Positions 27,230-36,894 are shown, counted from the stretch's first letter. The stretch is DNA of 64,000 nucleotides from RDYJ01 sp034931405 (GCF_034931405.1 NZ_JAYGHA010000017.1:62001-126000); one strand, 5' to 3'. Notes: a model not told the origin generated them from the letters alone. A program made the numbers and translations.

Positions 27230-28387
27230 TTACAGATGAGAGAATTTTGCTATTTCTTCTATTAATTGGTCAATTTCTGATGCTAATGTTAAGTAATGAA
27301 CGCTAACCCGAATACAATTAGGATTGGCAATTGTGCGAGTTAGGATTTTTTGTGATTCTAAAAATTGCACTAATTTGGCGCTAGGTTGATGATTAGCCAG
27401 CTGAAATGAAACTAAACCGCTTTGAGGTGGAGAATTTTTTAAACATTTGATCTCAGGTAATTCTGTTAACTTTTGCCAAAGATATTTACTATTTTGACAA
27501 ATTTGTTGATAGCGTTCCTCTGCTGTTCCCCATTGGTTATGAGTCGCGATCGCTTCCCTTAAACCCACATATAATGGAGTTGCTAAGGTGGAAACTTCAT
27601 ATCTTCGCCCATCTGGTTGCCAACTAATCGGTTGTGCTTGATTATTAGTAATTACTCCATCTAAGCCAATAAAGGTTGGCTGTAATATTTCTCGTGTTTG
27701 TGGTCGCACATACAAACCACCTACACCTGCTGGACCACATAACCATTTATGTCCAGTAAAAGCATAGAAATCTACCCCCAATTCTGTTAAATTTAAAGGT
27801 AGAACTCCAACTGATTGAGCCGCATCTACCAACAATAAAGAATTGTTGTTTCTGCATAATTCTGTGATTTTGTCAATAGGCAAAACTTGACCAGTATTCC
27901 ACAAAACATGACTTAAAATTACTAGTCTGGTATTGGGGCGTAAATTTTCGGCAATAATAGTGACAGGATCACCCTCATTTAAAGTTGCCATCAGGGGACA
28001 AGTAGAGATTTCTATCCCAAACCTGCGGCTAATTTCCTTAGCAGTGGCAATTACTCCGGGATGTTCACAATCGGAAAGTAGTAAATGATCACCCTGTTGC
28101 CAATCAATACCCCACATTCCGATATTACAGCCAATGGTGACATTACCTGTCAGAGTAATTGTGTCAGGTGGTACATTTAATGTAGAGGCGATCGCTTCTC
28201 TAGTGGCTTGCATTTGAGGTGATATCCAGCGATAAGCCTCAGTACCAAAAGGTCCTATTTCCTGAATATGCGCTTGAGTTTGGGTGATAGCCTCCATTGC
28301 CCCTTGAGGCATTGGTCCTTGTCCCCCATAATTAAAATAAATCTTATTGGCTAAAGCTGGAAATTGTGCGCGATGGTGATGCAACAT
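27230..28387 (-). CDS. Class V aminotransferase-fold protein (cysteine desulfurase-like)
   Basis: 385 residues from Met at 28387 (MLHHHRAQFPALANKIYFNYG). The frame is open 16 codons further, but that part comes from a TCCAAAATCTCA-type intergenic repeat, so I reject the longer start. PLP-fold motifs: TGNVTIGCNIGMWG, LVDAAQSVGVLPL and the Schiff-base Lys in FTGHKWLCGPAGVGGLYV. A cysteine at the desulfurase active position is not evident, so the activity may be lyase, epimerase or desulfurase. 41 bp upstream of the glycosyltransferase gene on the same strand. Confidence 0.85.
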   Translation of the reverse strand: MLHHHRAQFPALANKIYFNYGGQGPMPQGAMEAITQTQAHIQEIGPFGTEAYRWISPQMQATREAIASTLNVPPDTITLTGNVTIGCNIGMWGIDWQQGDHLLLSDCEHPGVIATAKEISRRFGIEISTCPLMATLNEGDPVTIIAENLRPNTRLVILSHVLWNTGQVLPIDKITELCRNNNSLLLVDAAQSVGVLPLNLTELGVDFYAFTGHKWLCGPAGVGGLYVRPQTREILQPTFIGLDGVITNNQAQPISWQPDGRRYEVSTLATPLYVGLREAIATHNQWGTAEERYQQICQNSKYLWQKLTELPEIKCLKNSPPQSGLVSFQLANHQPSAKLVQFLESQKILTRTIANPNCIRVSVHYLTLASEIDQLIEEIAKFSHL

Positions 28388-28522
28388 ATCAATTTGAGAT
28401 TTTGGATGTGAGATTTTGGAGATTAAAACTGTCATTGATCTTGAAAAACCGTATTAATAATTCTATTCCTCCTGCGTTCTACCTTATTCCCAAAATATCC
28501 TAATTATTGTTAGCTTAAAGGA

Positions 28523-29980
28523 ATGTTAATTAATGCTGAACTTCTACTCCAATACCAACGCTGCAAGCGGCGGCCTTTTTTAGATACTCATGGTGACAAT
28601 ATCCAGCGAAATGTCACCCATGAATTGTTAATGAAAGTACAACAAGATAAAGTCACTCATAGACAAAGTGTGTTAGCAAACCTCGCTTATCATCAACCAG
28701 ATTTTCCTTCAGGAAACTGGGAAGCAGGTGCAGCAGCAACGATAGAATTGATGCAGCAAGGGGTTGATATCATTCATCGTGGAGTTGTATTAGCTAACTA
28801 CAATGAATACACTTTACTGAGTCGTCCAGATTTACTTGTCAAACAGCCAGGAACATCCATCTTTGGCGAATGGTTTTATGTTCCTGTGGATATTCAACTA
28901 GGTAAACGTCCCAAACAAGAATATCAAGTTATTGCTGCCTTTCACGCCGAAATTTTGGGCGTATTACAGGAAGTAACACTGGCAGAAGCTTGGCTGATAT
29001 TGCGGAATCAGGACTCAACCTATGTGGTGGATTTGGATAAATGGACACCACAAATGTTAAATATTTTAACTGATTATACTGCTGTTATTCAGACACCAGC
29101 AGCACCAGAGGTATTTATTGCTCGGCAAAAGTGTAATCTATGTCATTGGTATAATCACTGTTATGAGGTCGCTAAATCTCAGCAACATCTCTCACTTTTA
29201 CCAGGTGTGACACCAATTCGCTACACCCAATTGCAAGAATTATCTATCACGACATTAGACGCACTAGCTCAAACTAATCACAGCATTTTAGAGAACCTGA
29301 TTGGTTTTGATACTGAAGTAGCATCCAAACTCATCGTCCAAGCGCAATCAGTATTAACAGCACAACCGCTAGTATTACCCTACGCCTTACCAGGCGAAAA
29401 CCTGACATTTACAGCCCCCATTGAGCTATATTTTGATATTGAGGCACAACCAGATTTAAACTTAAATTATTTGTTAGGGGTGTTAGTTGTTGATAGACAA
29501 GCCAATACAGAACAGTTTCATTCATTTTTAGCAGAAACACCAGAACAAGAAGCACTAATTTGGCAGCAATTTTTAGATTTAGTTTGGCAATATCCCCAAG
29601 CGCCAATTTATCATTTTTGTGCTTATGAAGTTGATACAGTGAAAAAACTAGGCAGACTTTACCGCACACCTTATACCTCAGTCGGTCCGCTACTCAATCG
29701 GTTTGTAGATATTTATGAACAATTAACACAAAGTGTTGCTTTACCAATCGAAAGTTATGCTCTCAAAGCGATCGCTCGTTGGTTAGGATTTGAATGGCGT
29801 GATCAAGAAGCTAGTGGTGCAAAGTGTATTTATTGGTATGATCAATGGTTAGAAATAGGCGATCGCACCTTACTAGAACTAATCCAACGTTACAACGAAG
29901 ACGACTGTCGCGCCACCCTTAAAGTTAAAGACTGGCTAGTTGAATTTTTTCAGACCGAAGATGCTAAAAAATTTGCATAA
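28523..29980 (+). CDS. TM0106-family RecB-like nuclease with RNase H-like domain
   Basis: 485 residues. The N-terminal half is a PD-(D/E)XK (RecB/Cas4-like) domain: an opening cysteine in YQRCKRRPFLD, the catalytic segment VPVDIQLGKRPKQEYQ, and cysteines in CNLCHWYNHC that with the first could bind an iron-sulphur cluster, as in Cas4. The C-terminal half is an RNase H-like 3'-5' exonuclease domain (IELYFDIEAQP; later YHFCAYEVDTVKKLG; end RYNEDDCRATLKVKDWL). Likely in DNA repair. It is monocistronic here and not near a CRISPR array. Confidence 0.9.
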   Translation: MLINAELLLQYQRCKRRPFLDTHGDNIQRNVTHELLMKVQQDKVTHRQSVLANLAYHQPDFPSGNWEAGAAATIELMQQGVDIIHRGVVLANYNEYTLLSRPDLLVKQPGTSIFGEWFYVPVDIQLGKRPKQEYQVIAAFHAEILGVLQEVTLAEAWLILRNQDSTYVVDLDKWTPQMLNILTDYTAVIQTPAAPEVFIARQKCNLCHWYNHCYEVAKSQQHLSLLPGVTPIRYTQLQELSITTLDALAQTNHSILENLIGFDTEVASKLIVQAQSVLTAQPLVLPYALPGENLTFTAPIELYFDIEAQPDLNLNYLLGVLVVDRQANTEQFHSFLAETPEQEALIWQQFLDLVWQYPQAPIYHFCAYEVDTVKKLGRLYRTPYTSVGPLLNRFVDIYEQLTQSVALPIESYALKAIARWLGFEWRDQEASGAKCIYWYDQWLEIGDRTLLELIQRYNEDDCRATLKVKDWLVEFFQTEDAKKFA

Positions 29981-30094
29981 ACGCTTTTATAGCTTACACA
30001 AATTCGCCAAAATCCACCACACCCAAACTAAATCCTACTTTCCCAATTTTTAATTTTTACCCAATTTTTAATTTTTAAGTGGTATAAGCTAACT

Positions 30095-31285
30095 ATGCAA
30101 TTGTTCAAAAAAATTAAGAAACTACCATTAATTATTTACTTTACCATTACCATTACCATAATCATTATCAGTTTATTCTTCAGTAATATTGCCTCGGCAA
30201 AAGTGACGGTAACTGGTATAGATTTTATTGGTGCAGCCACTTTACCCACGGGATTATCTTTCCAAAAAACCGAACTGGGAGGACTATCGGGAATTACTTA
30301 TGATGCCAAGAAAGACCTTTACTATGCCATTTCTGACGACAGAGGACAAAACTCACCTGCGCGATTTTATACACTAAAAATTGACCTCAGCCAAGGTAAA
30401 TTAACAAAAGACGGAGTTACTCCCGTAGCAGTCACCACCTTATTAAATCAAAATAATCAAAAATTTATTCCTAGTACCACTGATACAGAAGGTATTGCTT
30501 TAAGTAACAAAGAAACTCTATTTATTACTTCTGAAGGAGATGTACAGAAATTAATTAATCCTTTTATTAAAGAATTCTCCCTTACTTCTGGCCAGGCTAT
30601 TACCACTTTACCCATCGCCAAAAAATTTTTACCAGATTCAAAAAATCAGCAGGGTATCCGTAATAATTTAGCTTTTGAAAGCCTCACCATCACACCCAAT
30701 CACCAATTATTATTTACAGCAACTGAAAACGCCCTAATTCAAGATGGTGCAGCAGCAAAACCTGGCTCTGGTACTCTATGCCGAATTTTACAATATAATC
30801 TTGCTAACTATCAGCCTGAAAAAGAATATCTTTATCCAACACAACCAGTCACACCCATATTTAATCTGATTGGCAGATTTGATAGTGGATTACCAGATTT
30901 ACTATCCTTAGATAATCAAGGACACTTACTAAGTTTGGAAAGGACTTTTACAGGTCTAGGATTTGCTATTTCTCTGTTTCAAATTTCCCTGGAAAATGCC
31001 GATGATATTCATAACATTGATAGCCTTTCCAGTATTGGCATGAGAAAAATCAACCCAGTAGAGAAAAAACTACTTTTAGATTTACAAACTCTAGACGTAG
31101 CATTAGACAATATTGAAGGCTTAACCCTTGGTCCGAAACTACCTGATGGAGAAACTTCGTTAATTTTAGTCAGTGACAACAATTTCAACAGACTGCAAAC
31201 CACCCAAATCCTAGCCTTTAAACTCAAGCTCGAATCACCCTTAACCCGGTTACTACGTCTGCTACGAGTTCCCCTTCCTCAATAA
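30095..31285 (+). CDS. Secreted phytase-like esterase domain protein
   Basis: 396 residues. N-terminal hydrophobic segment (about 11-31, IIYFTITITIIIISLFFS) that is a signal peptide or anchor, ending near ANIASAKV. The rest is an esterase-like/phytase-like beta-propeller (LGGLSGITYDAKKDLYYAISDDR; STTDTEGIAL; LAFESLTITP; DNIEGLTLG). Exported proteins of this family are thought to act on phosphate esters, so phosphate acquisition is plausible. A MITE lies 17 bp after the stop codon. Confidence 0.85.
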   Translation: MQLFKKIKKLPLIIYFTITITIIIISLFFSNIASAKVTVTGIDFIGAATLPTGLSFQKTELGGLSGITYDAKKDLYYAISDDRGQNSPARFYTLKIDLSQGKLTKDGVTPVAVTTLLNQNNQKFIPSTTDTEGIALSNKETLFITSEGDVQKLINPFIKEFSLTSGQAITTLPIAKKFLPDSKNQQGIRNNLAFESLTITPNHQLLFTATENALIQDGAAAKPGSGTLCRILQYNLANYQPEKEYLYPTQPVTPIFNLIGRFDSGLPDLLSLDNQGHLLSLERTFTGLGFAISLFQISLENADDIHNIDSLSSIGMRKINPVEKKLLLDLQTLDVALDNIEGLTLGPKLPDGETSLILVSDNNFNRLQTTQILAFKLKLESPLTRLLRLLRVPLPQ

Positions 31286-31301
31286 ATACTCGGACATATA
31301 C

Positions 31302-31424
31302 AGGACTTACGCAACTGGCACATTGGTAGGGTGCGTCAGATATCAACAATCTGTTTATTTACAGCATTTATGCAGTCTGACGCACCCTACAACAGATTTT
31401 TGGTGTGACACTTGCGTAATTCCT
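31302..31424. mobile_element. MITE-like element, copy 2 (intact ends)
   Basis: 123 bp with imperfect 21-base terminal inverted repeats: left AGGACTTACGCAACTGGCACA, right (reverse complement) AGGAATTACGCAAGTGTCACA. An internal inverted pair GTAGGGTGCGTCAGA / TCTGACGCACCCTAC makes a strong stem. No open reading frame. Copy 1 is at 18564-18687. A target duplication is not obvious. Confidence 0.8.
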
Positions 31425-31801
31425 AGTATAATTACTGAAACTTTTAGTTGTAATTCAATGTAATTTAAGTATTGTTACAGCTACACGATAATCACTAAAA
31501 TATGTTACACAAGATGAGATGGCTTAAACATAAAGTCTATCAAGGTGATGTGATGTGATGTCAATTGACAGGATTTGATTCACCTAGAGAGATTCTTAGT
31601 CATTGGTGTCAAAAGTCATGGCTATTTTTGCCTTAACGAGTAGAGATTAATCCATGATAGATATTTACAAATCAAATGTGTCTACCATAGCATTATGAAG
31701 ATTTGTATATATCAAGAAAAATCATAGTTGTAATAATTTTGCTAAAATATCCTGTAGTAAATATCTATATTGATTTTGTAGTCCAGCATAAAAACCAGGA
31801 T

Positions 31802-33379
31802 ATGAATGAATACAAAACGGCATCAGACATTTACATTGGTAAATTATTAAATAATCGTTATTTAATCAGAGATCTACTGGGTGCAGGAGGCATGGGTAGA
31901 GTTTACCTAGCAGAAGATGTCACCAAAAATTGTATATTAGTCGCCGTGAAAATGCTTTCTTTGAGTATAGGCAATAAACAGTTAGCTGAACGCTTTGGCA
32001 GAGAAATTTTTATTGGCGCTCAATTAGGTAAAAAAAGTCCACATATTACCCGTGTACTGACCTATGGCATCACTAACGAAAGAGTGCCATTTTATGTCAT
32101 GGAACATCTGAATGGCAGAAATATCAAACAAATTCTCAAAATTGAAAGTTTAAGCATAGGTAGATTTTTAACAATCTGCCAGCAAATTTCTTTAGGTTTA
32201 TATTGCGCTCATCAAGGAGTAACTCTGAATGGAAAAATTTATCCTATCATTCATAGAGATATTAAACCAGAAAATATATTTATTCATAATGAGGGTAAAA
32301 AAACCGAAATAGTCAAAATTCTTGATTTTGGTATTGCCAAATTTTTGACTGAGAGTAGTGGGATGACCATGACTGAATCGTTTATAGGTAGTTTACCTTA
32401 CTCCTCTCCAGAACAAATGCAAGGGAAGAAAATTTTAGATGTGCGCTCTGATATTTATAGTTTGGGCTTGTTGATGTTTGAAATGCTCACAGGAAGACAT
32501 CCATTTTATACAACAAGCCACTCTTTTAGCCTTTGGTGTAAACTTCATTGTATTCAAGCTCCCCCGACATTTGAAGAAGTTAATCCCCAGATTCAAGTTC
32601 CCCAGGAATTACAACAATTAGTCATGCGTTGTTTAGCAAAGGATGTAAATGACAGACCTCAGAGCGTAAAAGAAATATTAGATGATTTAGCTAAAATTAA
32701 AACACAATTTGAAGAAAATGCTGTTCATCATGATGATAAAATCCAGCCGGAGCATAATGTCAAACTAGTACCTTTAACATCAATTTCAGAACAAGCTTGT
32801 TGGCAAAAACAATGGCCTAAAAATAAACCAGTTGGACTAATTTGTTTTCCCCATCTTTTACATACATCTAAAGGCAATATTCCGACTCTTTGGGCGATGT
32901 TACCTCAAGCAGAAATTCTGAAATTTAAAGAAAAAACACATACCACTGAGTTTATTGGTAAAATAGAAGATTATCCAATGGTATTGTGGGTGACAATGTT
33001 ACATGATGATTCTGATTTAATCAGATGGTTATCTTATTATTTAGATATTAAAGATAATAGAGAGGAAAAAATATTGCGTAATTTAGCAGGAATTGGCTAC
33101 TTTCACTTATTACTTTTCGCCTATGAATCACCTCATCAATGTAGTCATGTTATAACTTTTTTGTTGACAGCAAAACAACGCCAATATCTCTCCGATGCCA
33201 TTAATTTAAGTCAAGATATTAACAAGCTTACTTCTTCCATTCAAGCCAAATCTATGCTCAAGATAGAATATGAAAAATTTAAAAAAGAGTTGCTTCAAAA
33301 GATAAATATAACATCAAAAAAACCTGAACCTTTGTTTCGTTCGTGGCTAATGAGATTATTTGAGTTATTTAAATCTTAA
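31802..33379 (+). CDS. Ser/Thr protein kinase with unknown C-terminal domain (paralogue 1)
   Basis: 525 residues from ATG at 31802. A TTG 33 codons upstream gives a hydrophobic extension that the next paralogue lacks, so I reject it. Pkn2-type kinase domain about 20-285: LLGAGGMGRVYLAED, VAVKML, HRDIKPEN, DFGIAKFL, SLPYSSPEQM and SDIYSLGLLMFEMLTG. After a linker, residues about 335-500 form a domain shared with the following kinase (see WPKNKP, FPHLLHT, LWAMLPQAEI, LWVTMLHD, YESPHQCSHV). No transmembrane helix. Probably arose with the next gene by tandem duplication; both genes face the same way. Confidence 0.9.
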   Translation: MNEYKTASDIYIGKLLNNRYLIRDLLGAGGMGRVYLAEDVTKNCILVAVKMLSLSIGNKQLAERFGREIFIGAQLGKKSPHITRVLTYGITNERVPFYVMEHLNGRNIKQILKIESLSIGRFLTICQQISLGLYCAHQGVTLNGKIYPIIHRDIKPENIFIHNEGKKTEIVKILDFGIAKFLTESSGMTMTESFIGSLPYSSPEQMQGKKILDVRSDIYSLGLLMFEMLTGRHPFYTTSHSFSLWCKLHCIQAPPTFEEVNPQIQVPQELQQLVMRCLAKDVNDRPQSVKEILDDLAKIKTQFEENAVHHDDKIQPEHNVKLVPLTSISEQACWQKQWPKNKPVGLICFPHLLHTSKGNIPTLWAMLPQAEILKFKEKTHTTEFIGKIEDYPMVLWVTMLHDDSDLIRWLSYYLDIKDNREEKILRNLAGIGYFHLLLFAYESPHQCSHVITFLLTAKQRQYLSDAINLSQDINKLTSSIQAKSMLKIEYEKFKKELLQKINITSKKPEPLFRSWLMRLFELFKS

Positions 33380-33545
33380 TCATAACTCTAGTACCGCTTT
33401 GCGAAAGTCAAAAGTCAAAAGTCAAAATTAAGACAGAATAGACTTTTCGGAGATTGAAAACGGTTCATTCACTTACGCCGCAGTGTACTAGTAACTAAGA
33501 GCAATTGATCAAAATCAATTCCATTCCAGATTAGAGGTTATTAAA

Positions 33546-35045
33546 GTGAACACAAGCCCATTTGCGTCTCCAGAAAATCAGGAGTTGCTTGTCAACCGTT
33601 ATCAACTGCAAAAGGTAATCGGGAAAGGTGGCATGGGTGAAGTTTTTTTAGCATCTGATGTTTTACTAGGAGGTACACCAGTTGCCATAAAATTTTTATC
33701 CGAGACAGTTGTCAACCCCAAAGTTCAAGCTAACTTTAATCGTGAAGCTTTACTCAGTGCGGCATTGAGTCAAAAAAGTATACATATTGTCAAGGCTTAT
33801 GACTATGGTGTGAGTAAAGGCGGTAAGGCATTTTACGTCATGGAATATTTATCTGGCAAGAGTTTAAAAGAGTTAATTCCCATATCTCTACCCATATTTC
33901 TCAATCTTTTACGCCAGATTTGTTTAGGCTTACAGTGCGCCCATAAAGGTATTACGGTTGATGGTCAAATTCATCCATTAATTCATAGAGATATTAAACC
34001 AGCTAATATTATCGTCATTCCTGATCCTATGTTGGGGCAGTTAGTAAAAATTTTAGATTTCGGGATTGCAAAATTCTTAAACTCGGCAACACCCAATAGA
34101 ACCAAGGGATTTCATGGAACTTTGCCCTATTGTTCCCCAGAACAATTAGATGGAGGAGAATTAGACAGCCGTTCTGATATTTATAGCTTGGGTGTGATGA
34201 TGTTTGAAATGTTGACAGGTAAAAAACCCTGGCAACCAGAAACTAACTATTTTGGCGCTTGGTATAAGGTGCATCAATTTGAAAAACCCAGAGCTATTGC
34301 CGATGTCAATCCTTATATTGAAATACCTCAGCAGTTAAATGATTTAATCATGGCTTGTCTGGAAAAAAAACCAGAAAATAGACCTCAAAATATAGACAAA
34401 ATTTTGCAAATATTGGCAAATATAGAAAAGTCCAGCCAACAACAGAAAGTCACAAATGTAGATAAAAAATCTACTGCTGATTTTTCTTTGGGTTCTGAGT
34501 ATTCAGAAAAAATTACTCATAGCTACGGTCAGCTTATTTGGCCTAAAGATAAACCTACTCAGGAAATTGTGTTTCCTCAGCTGATAGATACGCAAGAAGT
34601 ATCTCTTTGTTCTGTGTGGCTAATGTTACCACAGGAAGAAATTAAAAATCGTGCTGTTACTAAGCGATACAATCAGTTTATCTTTATTACATCTCCTCAC
34701 CCAATGCTGCTGTGGTTAACAGTGCTTTACAATCGCCAACTTGGACCCAAATGGTTGCCATGCTATCTAGATATGCAAAATCCCCATAATCTTCAGCTAG
34801 TATCAGCATTGGCGGCCAATAATTCCTACCCTTTGTTTCTTTTCACTCTAGAACCCCCCCATAATTGCGTCCACATCCTCAACAGTAACATTGCTCCAGC
34901 ACAGAGACAAAAGTTGAAAACTTGGGTCAAACAAAGTCAGCAACTACCATCTTCATCTCAATCACAAGTTAGTAAAAAGTTGTTAAAGCAGCATTACAAG
35001 CAGATACAAGATCAGATATTGGAGCATCTGGAAGGTGTTGCTTGA
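33546..35045 (+). CDS. Ser/Thr protein kinase with unknown C-terminal domain (paralogue 2)
   Basis: 499 residues, GTG start. Kinase domain about 20-280: VIGKGGMGEVFLASD, VAIKFL, HRDIKPAN, DFGIAKFL, TLPYCSPEQ and SDIYSLGVMMFEMLTG. The C-terminal domain (about 325-480) aligns with that of the previous kinase: WPKDKP, FPQLIDT, VWLMLPQEEI, LWLTVLYN and LEPPHNCVHI. The 166-bp gap between the two contains AAAGTCA repeats. I know no function for the C-terminal domain. Confidence 0.9.
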   Translation: MNTSPFASPENQELLVNRYQLQKVIGKGGMGEVFLASDVLLGGTPVAIKFLSETVVNPKVQANFNREALLSAALSQKSIHIVKAYDYGVSKGGKAFYVMEYLSGKSLKELIPISLPIFLNLLRQICLGLQCAHKGITVDGQIHPLIHRDIKPANIIVIPDPMLGQLVKILDFGIAKFLNSATPNRTKGFHGTLPYCSPEQLDGGELDSRSDIYSLGVMMFEMLTGKKPWQPETNYFGAWYKVHQFEKPRAIADVNPYIEIPQQLNDLIMACLEKKPENRPQNIDKILQILANIEKSSQQQKVTNVDKKSTADFSLGSEYSEKITHSYGQLIWPKDKPTQEIVFPQLIDTQEVSLCSVWLMLPQEEIKNRAVTKRYNQFIFITSPHPMLLWLTVLYNRQLGPKWLPCYLDMQNPHNLQLVSALAANNSYPLFLFTLEPPHNCVHILNSNIAPAQRQKLKTWVKQSQQLPSSSQSQVSKKLLKQHYKQIQDQILEHLEGVA

Positions 35046-35292
35046 CAATTTTCGGGTTAACACGAGTAGAACATAGTGATTGTGATTATCTATATTTAAT
35101 TTATAATTTTTATAGATATCATGAATCGTTATATTTTTACTAAGTTAAGTTTTGTATCAGAGTTAATCAAATTCATAAGAAAATTAAATATCAATGTAAC
35201 ATGATAATTAGTAGCGTCAAGATAGAATATTTTCCTTTTCTGTTTTTAAAGGATATCAGGTAAGCTACGCTCTGATTTACTAATAGCAGAAT

Positions 35293-35439
35293 ATGGGAAC
35301 TTTGGCAAGTAAACTTAATTGGGTAACACTAATGTCTAAGGAAAAAAAAGGTAATAAAGAAGCTAAAAAGCCTAAAAAAGATCCCAAGGATAAAAAAGAT
35401 AAAAAAGACCCAAATAGATATGATGGTTTAAGTAAATAA
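35293..35439 (+). CDS. Small lysine-rich protein
   Basis: 48 residues; residues 16-40 are almost all Lys with Asp, Glu and Pro (repeats of KDKKDKKDP), ending NRYDGLSK. An internal ATG (residue 14) gives a 35-residue form. Neither start has a strong ribosome binding site. It could be a nucleic-acid- or membrane-binding peptide, or not a gene at all. I recall similar K/D-rich short ORFs in cyanobacteria but no function. 35440-35640 has nothing I can name. Confidence 0.4.
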   Translation: MGTLASKLNWVTLMSKEKKGNKEAKKPKKDPKDKKDKKDPNRYDGLSK

Positions 35440-35721
35440 TACTCTTTTGTAGGGTATAACAAGAGTTTGAGGTGATTAAATTTTGACAGATTAATGGAAT
35501 TGTCCGTGTAGATAGATGGATAATTCCATTTGATTTTTAAAGTAAAAATTAAACTTTTTTTAGCTATCTATTTCTATCGTATATTTATGGTTTCCTAATC
35601 ATAACCAATTTTCTAAATTAACCCCTTCAATAAGAGGTATGAGATAGAACGTTAAATGAGTTATTCTGTAAGTTTTGAATCAGAGTCTATCACTGCAAAA
35701 TTGAACCAACAAGAGATAGAA

Positions 35722-35902
35722 GATATAATATAGATGGTACAAGAAAAGATGATCCGTTGATAATAAAATTGCTGAAGATCCGGGTTCATTAGATTTAAGT
35801 GAAATTGATAATCCTCAAGAAAGTGTATCTATAGCTAAAAAATTTATTACTCAAGATTTACCAGAAGGAACTGCTTTCGTTTCTTTTGTTTTAGATGAAT
35901 AA
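35722..35902 (+). pseudogene. Deleted copy of the E5-like toxin/immunity pair
   Basis: The sequence matches a short piece of the toxin gene at 39472-39741 (ATATAATATAGATGGTACAA then GAAAAGATGATCC) joined directly to the second half of the immunity gene at 39772-40059 (from GATAATAAAATTGCTGAAGA to the stop codon). About 330 bp between them have been lost, removing the toxin's active C-terminus and the immunity protein's N-terminus. The downstream flank (TAGCTAGTAGAATTGTCTTG) also matches the flank of the intact pair, so the unit was duplicated with its repeat array. Confidence 0.75.
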
Positions 35903-35929
35903 GAACATATATAAATAGCTAGTAGAATT

Positions 35930-36160
35930 GTCTTGTGGGGAACTGTGCGATTCCGACGGAGTGCTATCTCTACAAGACGCTACCGCGTAGCTTGCTTCCA
36001 TTAGGGTACGCGATTACTAGGTTGCGCAACGCTTACGCTCACAACTACCCCAATTTTAAATGATTCCTGGGGAGCGCAACGCTTACGCTAATGCACTTCT
36101 CCCAAATTCCCCAAACAGCGATTACTAGGTCGCGCTTCACTATCGCACTTGTGTTATTTC
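35930..36160. repeat. HIP1-based modular repeat array A1
   Basis: Units are palindromic cassettes (CCGACGGAGTGC, CTACCGCGTAGC, GCGCAACGCTTACGC) separated by two spacer types, CACAACTACCCCAATTTTAAA and CTTCTCCCAAATTCCCCAAA. The order and sense are the same as in arrays A2-A5. Non-coding. Confidence 0.8.
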
Positions 36161-36215
36161 TGAATATCTATGGTGTATAGTTAAGTTAAAGTAAGAACAT
36201 AAGAAAAATTCGATA

Positions 36216-36461
36216 ATGGTAAAAACTATGTTGCAAGCAATTGAAGGTATTTACAAATACGGTAAAGTAGAATTAAGAGAATTACCAAAAGATATTTCAG
36301 AAAGTCTTGTTATAGTTACTTTTTTAAAGTCTGAAAAACTTCCACAAAAAAAACAAATAATGCAGTTTGGTATGTTTTCTGGAAATCACCCATCAACAGA
36401 ATCAGATTTTGAAATTGCTGAATTTCATGGAGATAGTGAAGATAGCTTAGACTGGTCATAA
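36216..36461 (+). CDS. Antitoxin of a VapBC-type pair
   Basis: 81 residues. The N-terminus (MLQAIEGIYKYGKVELREL) has the short beta-strand pattern of AF2212/DUF104-like antitoxins, and the acidic C-terminus (DSEDSLDWS) probably wraps the toxin. The PIN-domain gene starts 6 bp after its stop codon. The start could be Met1 or Met5. Confidence 0.75.
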   Translation: MVKTMLQAIEGIYKYGKVELRELPKDISESLVIVTFLKSEKLPQKKQIMQFGMFSGNHPSTESDFEIAEFHGDSEDSLDWS

Positions 36462-36467
36462 ATACTT

Positions 36468-36866
36468 ATGAAATATGTCTTAGATACTCATACTCTGATA
36501 TGGTTTCTCGAAGGTAATCTCAAGTTAGGTGTAAATGCTAAAACTATCCTTTGTGATAGTAATTCACAGTTAGTTATTCCTGCAACTACTTTAGCTGAGG
36601 CTGTTTGGATTGTGGAAAGAGGTAGAACATCTATTCCTACTACTAAAGATGTTATTTTAGCAGTAGAATCTGATCCGCGTGTGGTAATTTATCCACTTGA
36701 TCAAGAGGTAATTGAAATGACCATGAGTTTATTTGCTATTAATGAAATGCACGATAGACAAATTGCGGCAACTGCGTTAGTTTTAGCAAGTAAAGGCGAA
36801 GTTGTGCAGTTATTGACCTGTGATCAAAATATTACTGCTTCAGGTTTAGTTAATATTGTTTGGTAG
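36468..36866 (+). CDS. PIN-domain toxin (VapC family)
   Basis: 132 residues. PIN RNase with the acidic residues in place: YVLDTHTLIWFLEG (first Asp), TTLAEAVWIVERG (Glu), MHDRQIAATAL (Asp) and LLTCDQNI (Asp). VapC toxins cut tRNA or rRNA and are held by the upstream antitoxin. Second gene of the operon. Confidence 0.9.
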   Translation: MKYVLDTHTLIWFLEGNLKLGVNAKTILCDSNSQLVIPATTLAEAVWIVERGRTSIPTTKDVILAVESDPRVVIYPLDQEVIEMTMSLFAINEMHDRQIAATALVLASKGEVVQLLTCDQNITASGLVNIVW

Positions 36867-36894
36867 TTTGTAGATACAAGTAAGCGATACCTTC

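Noticed and set aside
28388..28435. Extra 16 N-terminal residues of the class V aminotransferase
   Set aside because: The codons come from an intergenic ATCTCA-type repeat; homology begins at the second Met.
31703..31801. N-terminal extension of the first Ser/Thr kinase from a TTG start, with a possible membrane helix
   Set aside because: The start codon is weak, the second kinase has no such extension, and an ATG lies at 31802.
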